A DNA stretch of 64,000 bases from Clostridiisalibacter paucivorans DSM 22131 (GTDB taxonomy: Bacteria > Bacillota > Clostridia > Tissierellales > Clostridiisalibacteraceae): the NCBI RefSeq assembly GCF_000620125.1, contig NZ_JHVL01000001.1, positions 62,001-126,000 of the forward strand, read 5' to 3'. A model generated the notes under the pieces. It searched no databases. It was not told the DNA's origin and was given only the letters and a program-made list of their open reading frames with translations. Made by a program: the position numbers and the translations under genes. Numbering within the stretch: position 1 is the first letter of the stretch; the number at the start of each line of letters is the position of its first letter. This document shows, piece after piece, positions 12,201-19,864 of the stretch.

Positions 12201-12359
12201 TACTATCTGTCTGTTTCTATCATAGGTTCTACCTAATGTTATGTCTGTAATGGTAAACTTATCGGGGTCAAAGGCATGTCCCCAATTATCCCAGGGTGTC
12301 ATAGTAATTAATATGACAAATATCATGAGAATAGATACCATTTTTTTAAAGTTATTCAT
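6255..12359 (-). CDS. Giant exported IPT/TIG-repeat surface protein with one fibronectin III domain
   Basis: 2034 aa. A signal peptide (about 1-29) is followed by roughly a dozen IPT/TIG Ig-like repeats, recognisable by their hinge pattern, for example IDPTEGSTEGGYKIKIIGEEF, IRPAMGKKQGGDNVEIYGSGF and IDPNTGPATGGTKVKITGNDF. One acidic, EF-hand-like insert (about residues 1095-1115, DDDRDG and DLNGNG) suggests calcium binding. A single fibronectin type III domain lies at about 1735-1825, and a unique C-terminal domain (about 1840-2034) closes the protein. No SLH, sortase or membrane anchor is visible. The ATG directly follows the TAG of the 885-aa gene, and that gene's last codons carry the GAAGGAG site, so the two are translationally coupled and probably made in fixed ratio. 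The role is likely a cell-surface fibre or S-layer-associated protein (inference). Confidence 0.88.
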   Translation of the reverse strand: MNNFKKMVSILMIFVILITMTPWDNWGHAFDPDKFTITDITLGRTYDRNRQIVKTYILIEGTYLRDAQVGIITDAGGIVPLNNRTYNSEGAIQFEVDGEIKASKIKIESKKVTLNESTSMPTLTGLDRIAQTGTDLNVTGTNLNQLQGADPVEVKLNGTIFSNIDVTDDQNATFNGVSGDLGLQEIVFTRTSVDEQDLADTDDDININIKYTYQNQFTLTQPLVIDDLQMIPKRGEVGDKVFFKAKELDEYDVFFIKNKGDLFEVSNKAENPIFRSNAEGDIDILTVEVPNIELGEYYIYLTNRTSTNDPMSEITQEKLLDDKFNVVEGKRKATIISVQPDSGPDSGSDATISGQYLGTLNIDGLSLNDSNSTKSIKDTAEGPEIELVYGKGAYNGNAVNKVIKRVKVIIGNRADFKDKESTFNKDLDRLKIVIQPVTDAEIDATKDVVVETITELYENKADTEPTYIFTDRAELLDGYTFIPSKIEPEIESVTPEKIQVTGTSGDYEIPEDRMFAIHGENFMIHKFENNEGKVITRYPKIIVGDIVLDKNTEDGIELKVIDASGDVLDGSKENEIGTKIIVTIPKGRSVDDIGKAPVTVINPVRNSEEEGLSVTEPDMVEFVDIGAEKSPVIESVIPDVVTIDGGENVTINGSNFQDGVVVYIDGEEINNIDRSGDGKTITFVAPPGREGDTQLQVMNPEGGMDTVPFYYVKTYTNPIITDFTPKEGNTGTLVIVTGDNFLKSDPTTSPSELEGSGNIRTGIYKLIGTRVLLEGEDINEYNLDTDNNITLAQYSFSNGDRLFYKDTDENGVTDVKVQDYYNSLILKDQSKENFYTIELTPQRNIVLSDGVNNSYEIVLDGEDIRAEKVGDKTYDLEQQSDSIIIKDGDTEIVTLDMKTPYKVDGEGQIVGNKVKVVDKNKLHFTVPILNKGDGYYDLTVQNPDTKKDSRIDEDGFRYFTHPNSKPKITAIDPTEGSTEGGYKIKIIGEEFKDISTEKSTVYINGIEISPDDTEVSIDGTKIIVVVPPYPGDLSGELGTDRLSVPVVVINPDGANASLEKGFTYIVPRSHPEITRVLTTEGTAAGGTIVEIIGKDFRYFEPWNDDDRDGERDDDENYQDLNGNGQWEDFRDYLKENTLDDLKEEYGENYENIVRPILPKIYFGPNEAQIMEASDGYLKVLSPPYEAGKVDLYIVNNDSGISNKVSYNYISSNPSITSIRPAMGKKQGGDNVEIYGSGFVKSEDLDVETAKNGLPPETLVRFGDTTNNDLPRLDENGGLINSSKATVNLSGRLKVEYNGITDKATVYITEEDIEYSREFDFDGNTKYIDTRLLLDKDDNPYQGQELIRLEIRDRRLFVERGYAPEVDYIGPGQLKLITPSYHEIGIVDVTVINPDGGTASTEFEYKNPDSSPRIINMTKEGKSPQTAIIDGKEVKILQMTYKGGNIVSVIGTDFRENAKILISDILTIEPGQIDYTLPTKMTFTMPSVPEDAVGNLHRVTVLNEDSGQHSSDQLTPPIYIQFIKGETEPQVDNIDPNTGPATGGTKVKITGNDFREGLKVYFGGTAVPEDDINVVDYKTIYVITPPHEPGTVQVKIENSDGSLAESPGTFTYISVPKIRTVVDPEDETERKKIDTISITGGETIKVKGTGFMPGARVIFNPVLKSATGDAQGETIYIDGEPMILESGNEGTSVEFIDSSTLTVVTPEGKIDTQGIIVINPDGGATDIYADIRYTLPQLQAPLNAEAELVYDRYIKVHWSPVEDATGYEIYVVTDDDQMEFIGFTELTDYIYYNIEPKTRYKFVIKAVGDFGSSEPSDETNRVKTGSDVGPEDTDGELDENTTTEKVGNKAVVNIGTRDADEEITIDLTEGILAGSTEVSISMPADVVTDDDSEDITVIGSDYTFKFNPNIFGSSNMEQYDNESDAGVRFTISYDSQITQPKGEHLLSKGIKLWAEEYVGNEKTTVSTTKPGFYMALEYDRQKANMRRIKKVFISRYNEYQGIWENISTGEMDPINTSIDVNGYNLGKYAIFGTRR

Positions 12360-15017
12360 CTACTCCTTCACCTCCACTGCTACAAATATTCCTTGATTAT
12401 TAGACCTCAACACTATATTCTTTTTTGCCTTGTCTATCATGGCATTTTCTTTAAACCATTTCTTCAGTTCTTTATCATATCTATATACCTTTATATTGCT
12501 ACCATCACTATCTTTAAAGGGCATATTTATATCTACTGATTGTAGCCATAAGTTTTCTCCAGATACTTCTATAAAGTCTGATTTTATATCTATTCCCTTT
12601 AATTTTTCCTTTAACATACTTTCCATATGGGGATTGGTTCTACCCACTGTTATAGTTATATCTGCCCTTTTACTGCTACTAGATAGTCCCACTCCATATA
12701 GGAATATATCTGCCCATTGGGATTTTGTCTGTAATACGCCTATCAACTCTCCCCTTCTGCCTGGTATTTGAATCTTCCTTGTCAAGATATTTGTACCCAT
12801 CAATTCATCTAGATTAAGGGTAACCTTTTTATCATCCCTATATTTAGAATCCAAGACTATAGTATCTTCATTTACAGACACATTTGCCAGTACATCTCCC
12901 TTTCTATCTTCTTCTTTTAGTCTAGTCTCTTCATTGGGGATGTAATCTCCCGACTTCACTACACTAAATGCACCATATTCATAGGTACTGTGATTTCTAT
13001 CATTCTTCACTGTTATCTTGTATGTTCCTGGATCTAGTCTATCTCTACCATCGGGTAAGTATACCTCTAAGTAGGTCCCTTGATCATCACTCCTTATGTC
13101 TATATCCTCTGCCCTAATATCATTGAAATATACATCTACACCATCATAAAAGAAGTCTCCCCTAAGTATTATTGGTTCGTCTTCATCGTAGTCTTCTACT
13201 ACACTACCTATAGATACTTGAGATACTGTGGGTTCAGCCATTGTGGTAAAGCTCCAATTAATACTATCACTTGACTGTCCTCCAGCATAATAAACTATAT
13301 CTGGAGATATGTTTACATTGTATTTAGTTTGAGGTGATAGGGGTTTCACTGGTATATACAAATATGCCTCTTTTGAAGATATGCCCTTACTAAATATATA
13401 CCGTTCTATATCTCCCTGTTCCAGTGATTGAATAAATGCACTATCTATAAAGGATACATCTCCACCTTCAGCATATACTGTAGATGCCTGTAATTGATTG
13501 AGGCCATTGGTGGTGTCAAATTCCAATGTACCATCTAGATCTGAAAATGTAATCTTTAAAAAATATTTCGTATCTCCATTGTACCTCTTAGTTATTAAGC
13601 TGTTTTCATCTATCCAATCTCGACTATGCTCTGGAAATCTATCTATTACTTCTGGTATCCCTTTAGATGCTATTTCAAAATCCACAGGACTTTTTACAGT
13701 TTTTCCTGCAACGGACAATTGCACTTCATATGTGCCTGTCCATTGTTCTGTACTAAATTTCTTTCTTATTTCTTCGTCTTTTATTCTAACTTGTATACTA
13801 TTGGGATTGTAATAATATACATCACTCAAATATACTGATTGTTGAACAGTGGCATTACCACTTTTAGGAGAAAGTACTACTCCCTCTATATTTTTATTGA
13901 AATTGTATCCCTCTATATTAAACTCAACTATATCCTTTTTTATATCTAATACACTGAATTTATTAGGTGTTATATCATATATGCCTATATCTTCAGTATC
14001 ACTTGATTTAGTAGTAAAATCTATTTGAAGTTTTTTAGGTGATTTTCCACTTTCAGTTATAAATACATCCTCTGGTATGATGAGTCTATATGACTTTCCT
14101 GCATCAACAGATGGATATAGTTTTATTTGTGTTTTTCCTTCTTTAGTATCTAATTGGTATTTATCTATAGCTATATTTTGATTATTGTGTATATCTATAA
14201 ATGTTATTTCCTTTAAAATATCATAGGATATTCTCTCCACAATCTCGGGCCAAGTTTGTATAGTTTTGTCCTTATGGTTAATCAATGCCCGTTGTTCAAA
14301 AGTCATTACCAATGGGTCTTCTTCACTAAATATATCCGTCTTTTCTATATAGTATTTATCATATGTACTTACATTCTGATCTTTTTGTAAATCATCCTGT
14401 GTACCATCTTCCTTCCAATCAGTTATATCTATACTCCATTTGGGCACTGTAGTATCGCTGGCCTTTTTTGCCCAAAATGTAAAAACTATATCATCTGTAG
14501 GATGTAGACCATTATTATCAGTTATTATATCCCTATCTAAAGCTAGTTTATATTTATTAAAAGGTTTTAATCCCATATCCTTCAATATTATTTTTATAAC
14601 TTTTTTATTATTTTCTAGTACAGTTATATTATTGGCATCTATATCTTTAGCCTTGCCCTTATCCTTTAGCGTGTCCATATCTTCTAACTTATCTACTGCC
14701 ATGCCTTCAGGCACTATAGTTCCTGACCTATTCTCAAATATATATTCATCTTCAGTTATGCCATATATATTTACTAAGTCATCTATACTATCTGCCAATT
14801 TAATTTCCCTATCAAAATGAATATAGATAGAGCCTTCAGTACCTAATGAAGTAGTATCTCTATCATAAATCTGTTGATTGCCACCTTCATCTGAAGTGGC
14901 CTTTTCAAATGTGGGAAATCTGTCCTCCAGACTTCCTGTATATCCATAGTTTATGGGCAATAGGGAAAACACCATCATTACACATAAGAATATACTCATA
15001 GTCCTTTTAATATTCAT
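12360..15017 (-). CDS. Exported Ig-like domain surface protein, partner of the giant IPT protein
   Basis: 885 aa with a signal peptide (about 1-25). Residues about 50-200 and 215-345 resemble the SbsA/Big_5 Ig-like fold of S-layer and surface proteins: the pattern is a strand such as IYIHFDREIKL, later a polypeptide ending IVFTFWAKKA or LQIDFTTKSS. Another pair occurs at about 485-600 ending INWSFTTMAE. An IPT/TIG-like module lies at about 605-690 (YDEDEPIILRGDFFYDGVDVYFN). The C-terminal about 150 residues are unique. No wall anchor is visible. It is the upstream member of a coupled pair (TAG-ATG contact with the 2034-aa gene) and starts 17 bases after an SLH gene, which could supply the anchor. 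Confidence 0.82.
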   Translation of the reverse strand: MNIKRTMSIFLCVMMVFSLLPINYGYTGSLEDRFPTFEKATSDEGGNQQIYDRDTTSLGTEGSIYIHFDREIKLADSIDDLVNIYGITEDEYIFENRSGTIVPEGMAVDKLEDMDTLKDKGKAKDIDANNITVLENNKKVIKIILKDMGLKPFNKYKLALDRDIITDNNGLHPTDDIVFTFWAKKASDTTVPKWSIDITDWKEDGTQDDLQKDQNVSTYDKYYIEKTDIFSEEDPLVMTFEQRALINHKDKTIQTWPEIVERISYDILKEITFIDIHNNQNIAIDKYQLDTKEGKTQIKLYPSVDAGKSYRLIIPEDVFITESGKSPKKLQIDFTTKSSDTEDIGIYDITPNKFSVLDIKKDIVEFNIEGYNFNKNIEGVVLSPKSGNATVQQSVYLSDVYYYNPNSIQVRIKDEEIRKKFSTEQWTGTYEVQLSVAGKTVKSPVDFEIASKGIPEVIDRFPEHSRDWIDENSLITKRYNGDTKYFLKITFSDLDGTLEFDTTNGLNQLQASTVYAEGGDVSFIDSAFIQSLEQGDIERYIFSKGISSKEAYLYIPVKPLSPQTKYNVNISPDIVYYAGGQSSDSINWSFTTMAEPTVSQVSIGSVVEDYDEDEPIILRGDFFYDGVDVYFNDIRAEDIDIRSDDQGTYLEVYLPDGRDRLDPGTYKITVKNDRNHSTYEYGAFSVVKSGDYIPNEETRLKEEDRKGDVLANVSVNEDTIVLDSKYRDDKKVTLNLDELMGTNILTRKIQIPGRRGELIGVLQTKSQWADIFLYGVGLSSSSKRADITITVGRTNPHMESMLKEKLKGIDIKSDFIEVSGENLWLQSVDINMPFKDSDGSNIKVYRYDKELKKWFKENAMIDKAKKNIVLRSNNQGIFVAVEVKE

Positions 15018-15034
15018 GGGTTAATCACTCCTTG

Positions 15035-16189
15035 TCAAAATATAAATTCATCTACCAATTGTGCAAATGCCACTTTTCCTTCTTCCGTCACATAATATTT
15101 TATATAATATCCCTTTTTCAATACATTGGGACTATATGTCCTTCCATTTTTCTCTACTATAAATCCCATATCATTCCTAGGTATTGGAGATTCCTTCGCT
15201 ATAATATTTACAAATATATAATTATCATTCTTTACCTCTATGGTACGATTCAGCGTATTTACTGTATCATTGGAATAATTGCTTGTATTGGTCTCCGTTA
15301 TTATAGTATCATCTATATCTGTTATCTCTCCAGTATATATATTATATCCCCTGTCCAAAAGCACCTTGTCCAATACCTTATCCAATGCCCTGGCTATTTC
15401 TATTCTAGTAATGGAACCCTTGGGATTGAATTTATTGTCTGTCTCCAATATGCCCTCCTTTATGAGTCCTTCAATATAGGGAATATTTGCTGTAGATATC
15501 TGGGACCAATCCCTGTATTTATACACCATATTCTGACTTTCTCCATTTACAGGTTCTATATCTAATACCCTCGCCATCCATATAAAAAACTGTTCCCTAC
15601 TGACATATCCTTGCCATGTATATGCCTTTTCAAATTTAGATTTCAGCTGTTCCTCTATATTTTTTAGTTGTTCTTCCGTTATGTCTAAATTTTTCTCATA
15701 ATTCATCATCTGTTTTTCCAATTGAATTTCTAAGGACTCTTGATTTGATTCATTTATATTTTCTATCAATTGTTCTTCCTCACTAGTTATTATACCGTTA
15801 TTCTTAGCTGTTTGTATATATCCTAGACTCCAATAGTATGAAGGTCCTAATATCCTATAGTATGATGTGTCTGTATTATCTATTAAGTTTTCTCCCTCTT
15901 TCTGGGCCATTTCTTCAAGCCCTTGAAGTCTGACTAAAAATGCAATAGCTTCTTCCTTGGAGACCCTTCTATTGGGATAGAATTTGTCATTCCCCATACC
16001 CTTGACTATGGAAAATGCTACCAGTCTATTTAATGACACCTTGTCCCCTCTATTTGATACATCCACAAATTCCATACCTTTATGTAATTCCTTATATCCA
16101 CTTACCCCTTGATACTGGGTAATAGCCATGGATATATGGGTATTCATTATTACAATCAATGCTAGTATTATTGATGTTATCTTCCTCAT
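15035..16189 (-). CDS. SLH-domain surface protein heading the surface locus
   Basis: 384 aa from the ATG at 16189, which has a GGAGGGG site seven bases upstream; the in-frame TTG at 16210 lacks one. A signal peptide (about 1-22, ending SMA) precedes SLH-type modules at about 40-85 (FSIVKGMGNDKFYPNRRVSKEEAIAFLVRL), about 95-135, and 190-260 (RIEIARALDKVL). A Glu/Gln-rich, probably coiled segment lies between (about 120-180). The C-terminal about 100 residues form a small beta-rich domain of unknown type. It is first in the minus-strand surface operon, behind its own promoter, and diverges from the dockerin/cohesin operon. Confidence 0.85.
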   Translation of the reverse strand: MRKITSIILALIVIMNTHISMAITQYQGVSGYKELHKGMEFVDVSNRGDKVSLNRLVAFSIVKGMGNDKFYPNRRVSKEEAIAFLVRLQGLEEMAQKEGENLIDNTDTSYYRILGPSYYWSLGYIQTAKNNGIITSEEEQLIENINESNQESLEIQLEKQMMNYEKNLDITEEQLKNIEEQLKSKFEKAYTWQGYVSREQFFIWMARVLDIEPVNGESQNMVYKYRDWSQISTANIPYIEGLIKEGILETDNKFNPKGSITRIEIARALDKVLDKVLLDRGYNIYTGEITDIDDTIITETNTSNYSNDTVNTLNRTIEVKNDNYIFVNIIAKESPIPRNDMGFIVEKNGRTYSPNVLKKGYYIKYYVTEEGKVAFAQLVDEFIF

Positions 16190-16249
16190 TTGCAGTCCCC
16201 TCCTTATCAATTATTATCGGCAAGTTCCCAAGGTTTCTTCAGTATTAAT

Positions 16250-16277
16250 TTAATAATCAACCATACTCTAAAGTCAA
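16250..16277 (-). promoter_or_regulatory. Putative sigma-A promoter for the surface-protein locus
   Basis: On the minus strand TTGACT (16277-16272) is followed by 16 bases and TATTAA (16255-16250), with the first ATG about 60 bases downstream. It is the leftward half of a divergent promoter region. Confidence 0.5.
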
Positions 16278-16307
16278 TCTTTCCTTTTTTATATTATAGT
16301 GGTTACA

Positions 16308-16336
16308 TTGTATCTTTGTGGAATATATTGTATAAT
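16308..16336 (+). promoter_or_regulatory. Putative sigma-A promoter for the dockerin/cohesin operon
   Basis: TTGTAT (16308-16313), 17 bases, TATAAT (16331-16336). It lies 35 bases upstream of the TTG start of the first gene in the plus-strand operon. Confidence 0.6.
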
Positions 16337-16371
16337 ATTGTTGATTTCTAATATTTGGAGGTGGTTTTTTC

Positions 16372-17757
16372 TTGCGTGTCAAAAAATCAATATTTATATT
16401 TTTATGCTGTTTTATACTGTTTCAACCTATATATAGTAATACTTCATCGACTTCTGAACTTATGGATGAAGTATATATAGCTCCTTATGTAGGTTATATT
16501 AAAGATTTAGACACTGCATATGAAAGAGTAACTGATGGTGGAACTATCTATATAAGACCCCATTTAAAAGATGCATATAACTTCACTCCCATATATGTAG
16601 AAAAAGACATAAAAATAATAGGTATAACAGAAGATGGGAGACGACCCTCTATTTTCTGCCCTCAAAATCCCCTAATAAGGTCTGCTGAAGACACTGCTCT
16701 ACATATTGAAAACCTCTATATAGGTTCAAATAATGACACCAATACACTATTGGAAAGCAACAGTAATAAACTAAGGTTAAATAATATACACTTCCTAAAA
16801 ATTATTCCAGTAACAATTAATAATTCATCTAAAAATTCCTCTCCCATAGACATATCAATTAATAGATGTACATTTCAAACTACTTATCCAAAAATTGATG
16901 TCCAATCCTATGTTTACGGAAATATCTCTATATCAGATAATACCTTTATAAAGACTCCAATTAAAATTCTCAACAATAGCTGTTCCCTAGAAATACATCA
17001 CAATACATTTGAAAATAGCACCATTGCAATAGAAAATAATACTGAGGATATCAATATATATAAAAACAAATTTCATGGTTATACATGTAAATTGCTTACT
17101 TCCTTAACTGACTATATAAATTTTTATCGTAATAGTATAATATGTTCAAATTTTTACTTAGAAAATTCTGATACATATCCCTTAGAGGCACAACAGAACT
17201 GGTGGGGAAGTAAAGACGGACCCCTTTTCTCTGAAAATGATGTGTTTTTTACAGGCCCTATTGATTACAATAACTGGTCCTGTGATGAAAATTTCAAGCA
17301 TTTTTTCCATGACCCAAAGGTTATTATACACGGTATTGCTAAACTTAAAAATGCCCTCTCCCATAACAATATTGATGTAAAACTACATTATATGGATGGG
17401 GAACATATAAAAGACACCTCTACAGATATAGAGGGGCATTATATATTTGAAGATATATTCCAAGATAGATATACCCTTACATTTAGTCATGACAAATTCC
17501 AGACCGTAAGTAAATATGTATATGCATCCACAGATGATACAGATATATCAGATACCCAGTTAGTCTATGATAAAGGATATTTTGATATAAATGATGATTA
17601 TATGGTAAATTTTGATGACCTAAATATTCTAGTGGATAATCTACATAAAGACCAAAATGATTCACAGTGGCATCCCTCATGGGATCTAAACAAAAATGGG
17701 TCTATAGACATAATGGACTTAATTATCATGCTGAGAAGTATAGAAAATAATTATTAA
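16372..17757 (+). CDS. Exported beta-helix protein with a C-terminal dockerin
   Basis: 461 aa, TTG start with TGGAGGTGG eight bases upstream. It has a signal peptide (about 1-23). Residues about 35-310 form a parallel beta-helix/pectate-lyase-like repeat region (NNIHFLKI, ISDNTF, EIHHNTFEN, NIYKNKFHG, NFYRNSI) ending in the QQNWWGSKDGP motif typical of right-handed beta-helix proteins. A carboxypeptidase-regulatory-like Ig domain follows (about 322-395). The dockerin occupies about 402-460, with two calcium loops, DINDDYMVNFDD and DLNKNGSIDIMD, each with the D1-N3-N/D5-N/D9-D12 ligand spacing. No catalytic residues of a polysaccharide lyase are evident. It is the first gene of a four-gene surface operon and the expected cargo of the next gene's cohesin. 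Confidence 0.87.
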   Translation: MRVKKSIFIFLCCFILFQPIYSNTSSTSELMDEVYIAPYVGYIKDLDTAYERVTDGGTIYIRPHLKDAYNFTPIYVEKDIKIIGITEDGRRPSIFCPQNPLIRSAEDTALHIENLYIGSNNDTNTLLESNSNKLRLNNIHFLKIIPVTINNSSKNSSPIDISINRCTFQTTYPKIDVQSYVYGNISISDNTFIKTPIKILNNSCSLEIHHNTFENSTIAIENNTEDINIYKNKFHGYTCKLLTSLTDYINFYRNSIICSNFYLENSDTYPLEAQQNWWGSKDGPLFSENDVFFTGPIDYNNWSCDENFKHFFHDPKVIIHGIAKLKNALSHNNIDVKLHYMDGEHIKDTSTDIEGHYIFEDIFQDRYTLTFSHDKFQTVSKYVYASTDDTDISDTQLVYDKGYFDINDDYMVNFDDLNILVDNLHKDQNDSQWHPSWDLNKNGSIDIMDLIIMLRSIENNY

Positions 17758-17781
17758 TACAAACTTCAGGAGGTAGATGGT

Positions 17782-18711
17782 ATGAATATTAAAAGATTAC
17801 TTGTCATGATTGTAATTTTTGGTATCCTTTTAATTCCTCTACATGGATACTGTGAGGAAATATCTCTGGAACTCCTCTTTCCTTCTCAAAATTTAACTAT
17901 AGATAAGGAATTCACAGTAGATATAAAGGTTGTAAATCCATCGGGTATGGTAGGTGGAGAAATCTATTTGGATTTTGACCAAAATATACTTACTCTATTG
18001 TCTTATGATTTAGATATATCTAATGTCACAGATTTTAAGAAATTGATAAATGAAAAGAACGTAAATCCCATATTTATATTTGGTTTAAACAGTGATACTG
18101 ACCCTTTATTGGGCGATAAGGTCATAGGTAAATTAAAATTCAAAGCCAATAATATAGGTGATGGAGAACTTAAAGTGAAAAATAACACTGTTATCATCAC
18201 CGAAGACGATAATGGTAATTTCTCTTGCAATAAAGTTTCATCGGTTCCAATTTCATATACTGTATCAAAAGGTGGAAATCTTTTGGGAAAGATCAATATA
18301 GACAATACCCATATTTTACAGCAAATACATATAGATATCCTTAAAAATCATACTATTACTTCTTCTACAACTCCCAACCAAAATGGCTCCTTTGAAATTC
18401 CAAATTTAGCCCAAGGTCAATATATGCTACACATATCCCTTGAGGGTTATAGGGATGTATACAAAGAATTTACTATAGAGAATAATATGGACACAAATAT
18501 AGTTATACAAATGGTTAAAGATACATTGGGAGATCTAAACGGTGATGGCATAATAACCTTTGCCGACTTAGTAATAGCTGCAAGCTACTATAAAATAGAT
18601 AGAGATGATAATAATTGGTCTGAAAATATCAGTAAAGCCGATGTCAATGATGATGGAATCATAGATGTATCTGATCTTGTAATTATAAATAGGTCCATTA
18701 CTAATTACTAA
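17782..18711 (+). CDS. Cohesin-dockerin adaptor protein (scaffoldin-like)
   Basis: 309 aa. It has a signal peptide (about 1-24) and an N-terminal cohesin domain (about 27-160; VDIKVVNPSGMVGGEIYLDFDQNILTLL is the typical strand and ends with VIGKLKFKA). A carboxypeptidase-regulatory-like Ig module (about 165-247) leads into a C-terminal dockerin (about 250-308) with two clean calcium loops, DLNGDGIITFAD and DVNDDGIIDVSD. The order Ig-like module then dockerin recalls X-module-dockerin pairs of cellulosome scaffoldins. An AGGAGGT site precedes the ATG, 24 bases after the previous stop. It probably bridges the beta-helix protein and the SLH-anchored cohesin of the next gene; which cohesin binds which dockerin is inference. 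Confidence 0.87.
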   Translation: MNIKRLLVMIVIFGILLIPLHGYCEEISLELLFPSQNLTIDKEFTVDIKVVNPSGMVGGEIYLDFDQNILTLLSYDLDISNVTDFKKLINEKNVNPIFIFGLNSDTDPLLGDKVIGKLKFKANNIGDGELKVKNNTVIITEDDNGNFSCNKVSSVPISYTVSKGGNLLGKINIDNTHILQQIHIDILKNHTITSSTTPNQNGSFEIPNLAQGQYMLHISLEGYRDVYKEFTIENNMDTNIVIQMVKDTLGDLNGDGIITFADLVIAASYYKIDRDDNNWSENISKADVNDDGIIDVSDLVIINRSITNY

Positions 18712-18732
18712 TTTCTTTCTGGGGGAATTTTT

Positions 18733-19803
18733 ATGAATAAAAAAATTATTTTTATATTGATAATTTTGCTAATATCTTTTAACACTATACCTGTCCACAG
18801 CTCTGATAATGAAAATCTAGTACATATATCTATATCTGATATAGAAAATATATATGGCTTTGCATTGATTATAAAATATGATGGAAAGAATATATCATTT
18901 GACAACGATTCTGTCATCCTTAATTCAGATATACTAGATAAAGACCATTTCATCGCAAGAAATAAAATAAATCACGATACAAATACCATTACATTGGCGA
19001 TAACACTTCTAGGACAAGATACATCATTTAATTCTAATATAGATATAGGGCATATTCCATTTGAAGATATTAAAGAACAAGATATAAAATTAGATGTTGA
19101 TAAGAGTGTCATTCTAGATATCGATGGAAATCCACTAAAACATAGTCTAAGTAATATAAAATTTCATTTTAATAAATCCCATAATACTGTTAACAAAAAT
19201 AAAAGAAAACACAATAATAAAATACAATCTGTGGATAAAGAGGGGATAAAAGACCCTTTATTATATAATGATGTGGAAAACTATTGGGCAAAACCCTACA
19301 TATTGGATTTGTCATCTTTAGGTATAGTTCATGGTTTTAATGATAGTGGCTTTCATCCCGATGAATATGTAACCCGCAGTCAAGTGGGTAAAATGTTAGC
19401 AATAATCTTAGATGGCAATATTATCGGCAAAGGTGAATCTGTTTTTATAGACAGAGCTTCAATACCCAGTTGGGCATATAATCACATCACATACATTAAC
19501 CGATTGGGAATAATGAAGGGATTTCTTGATAATAGTTTTAGACCTAAATCAGCTGTTTCCAAAGGAGAAATGGCAGTGATTATAGACAGGGTCCTTGAAT
19601 TTAAAGATATACCTGTGGACAATAGTGGGGATATTTTTTATAATGATGAGAAAAATTTTCCTCATTGGTGTAGAGATTCCATATCTAATGTATCCTGTAT
19701 GGATATAATGGGTGGATGTGCCGATGGGTGTTTTAGATATCGAGACCATATAACTAGAGGGGAATGTTGTGAAATATTGGTGAATTTATTAGATGTTTTG
19801 TAA
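18733..19803 (+). CDS. Cohesin-like protein with three SLH domains (cell-wall anchor)
   Basis: 356 aa. It has a signal peptide (about 1-23). Residues about 28-150 have the length and strand pattern of a divergent cohesin (LVHISISDIENIYGFALIIKYDG, then ITLAITLLGQ, then IGHIPFED). A Lys/Asn-rich linker (about 155-172) leads to three SLH repeats at about 178-225 (VENYWAKPYILDLSSLGIVHGF), 238-285 and 298-350. The third SLH carries an unusual cluster of cysteines (CMDIMGGCADGCF, GECC). The architecture matches anchoring scaffoldins of cellulosomes. A GGGGGA site precedes the ATG, and it shares the operon with the dockerin genes. The cohesin call is weaker than the SLH call. Confidence 0.78.
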   Translation: MNKKIIFILIILLISFNTIPVHSSDNENLVHISISDIENIYGFALIIKYDGKNISFDNDSVILNSDILDKDHFIARNKINHDTNTITLAITLLGQDTSFNSNIDIGHIPFEDIKEQDIKLDVDKSVILDIDGNPLKHSLSNIKFHFNKSHNTVNKNKRKHNNKIQSVDKEGIKDPLLYNDVENYWAKPYILDLSSLGIVHGFNDSGFHPDEYVTRSQVGKMLAIILDGNIIGKGESVFIDRASIPSWAYNHITYINRLGIMKGFLDNSFRPKSAVSKGEMAVIIDRVLEFKDIPVDNSGDIFYNDEKNFPHWCRDSISNVSCMDIMGGCADGCFRYRDHITRGECCEILVNLLDVL

Positions 19804-19864
19804 AACAATTGAAATATCTCCACACCCTTTTATCTGTTATAATTTAATGGGAAGGGGTGAGAAT

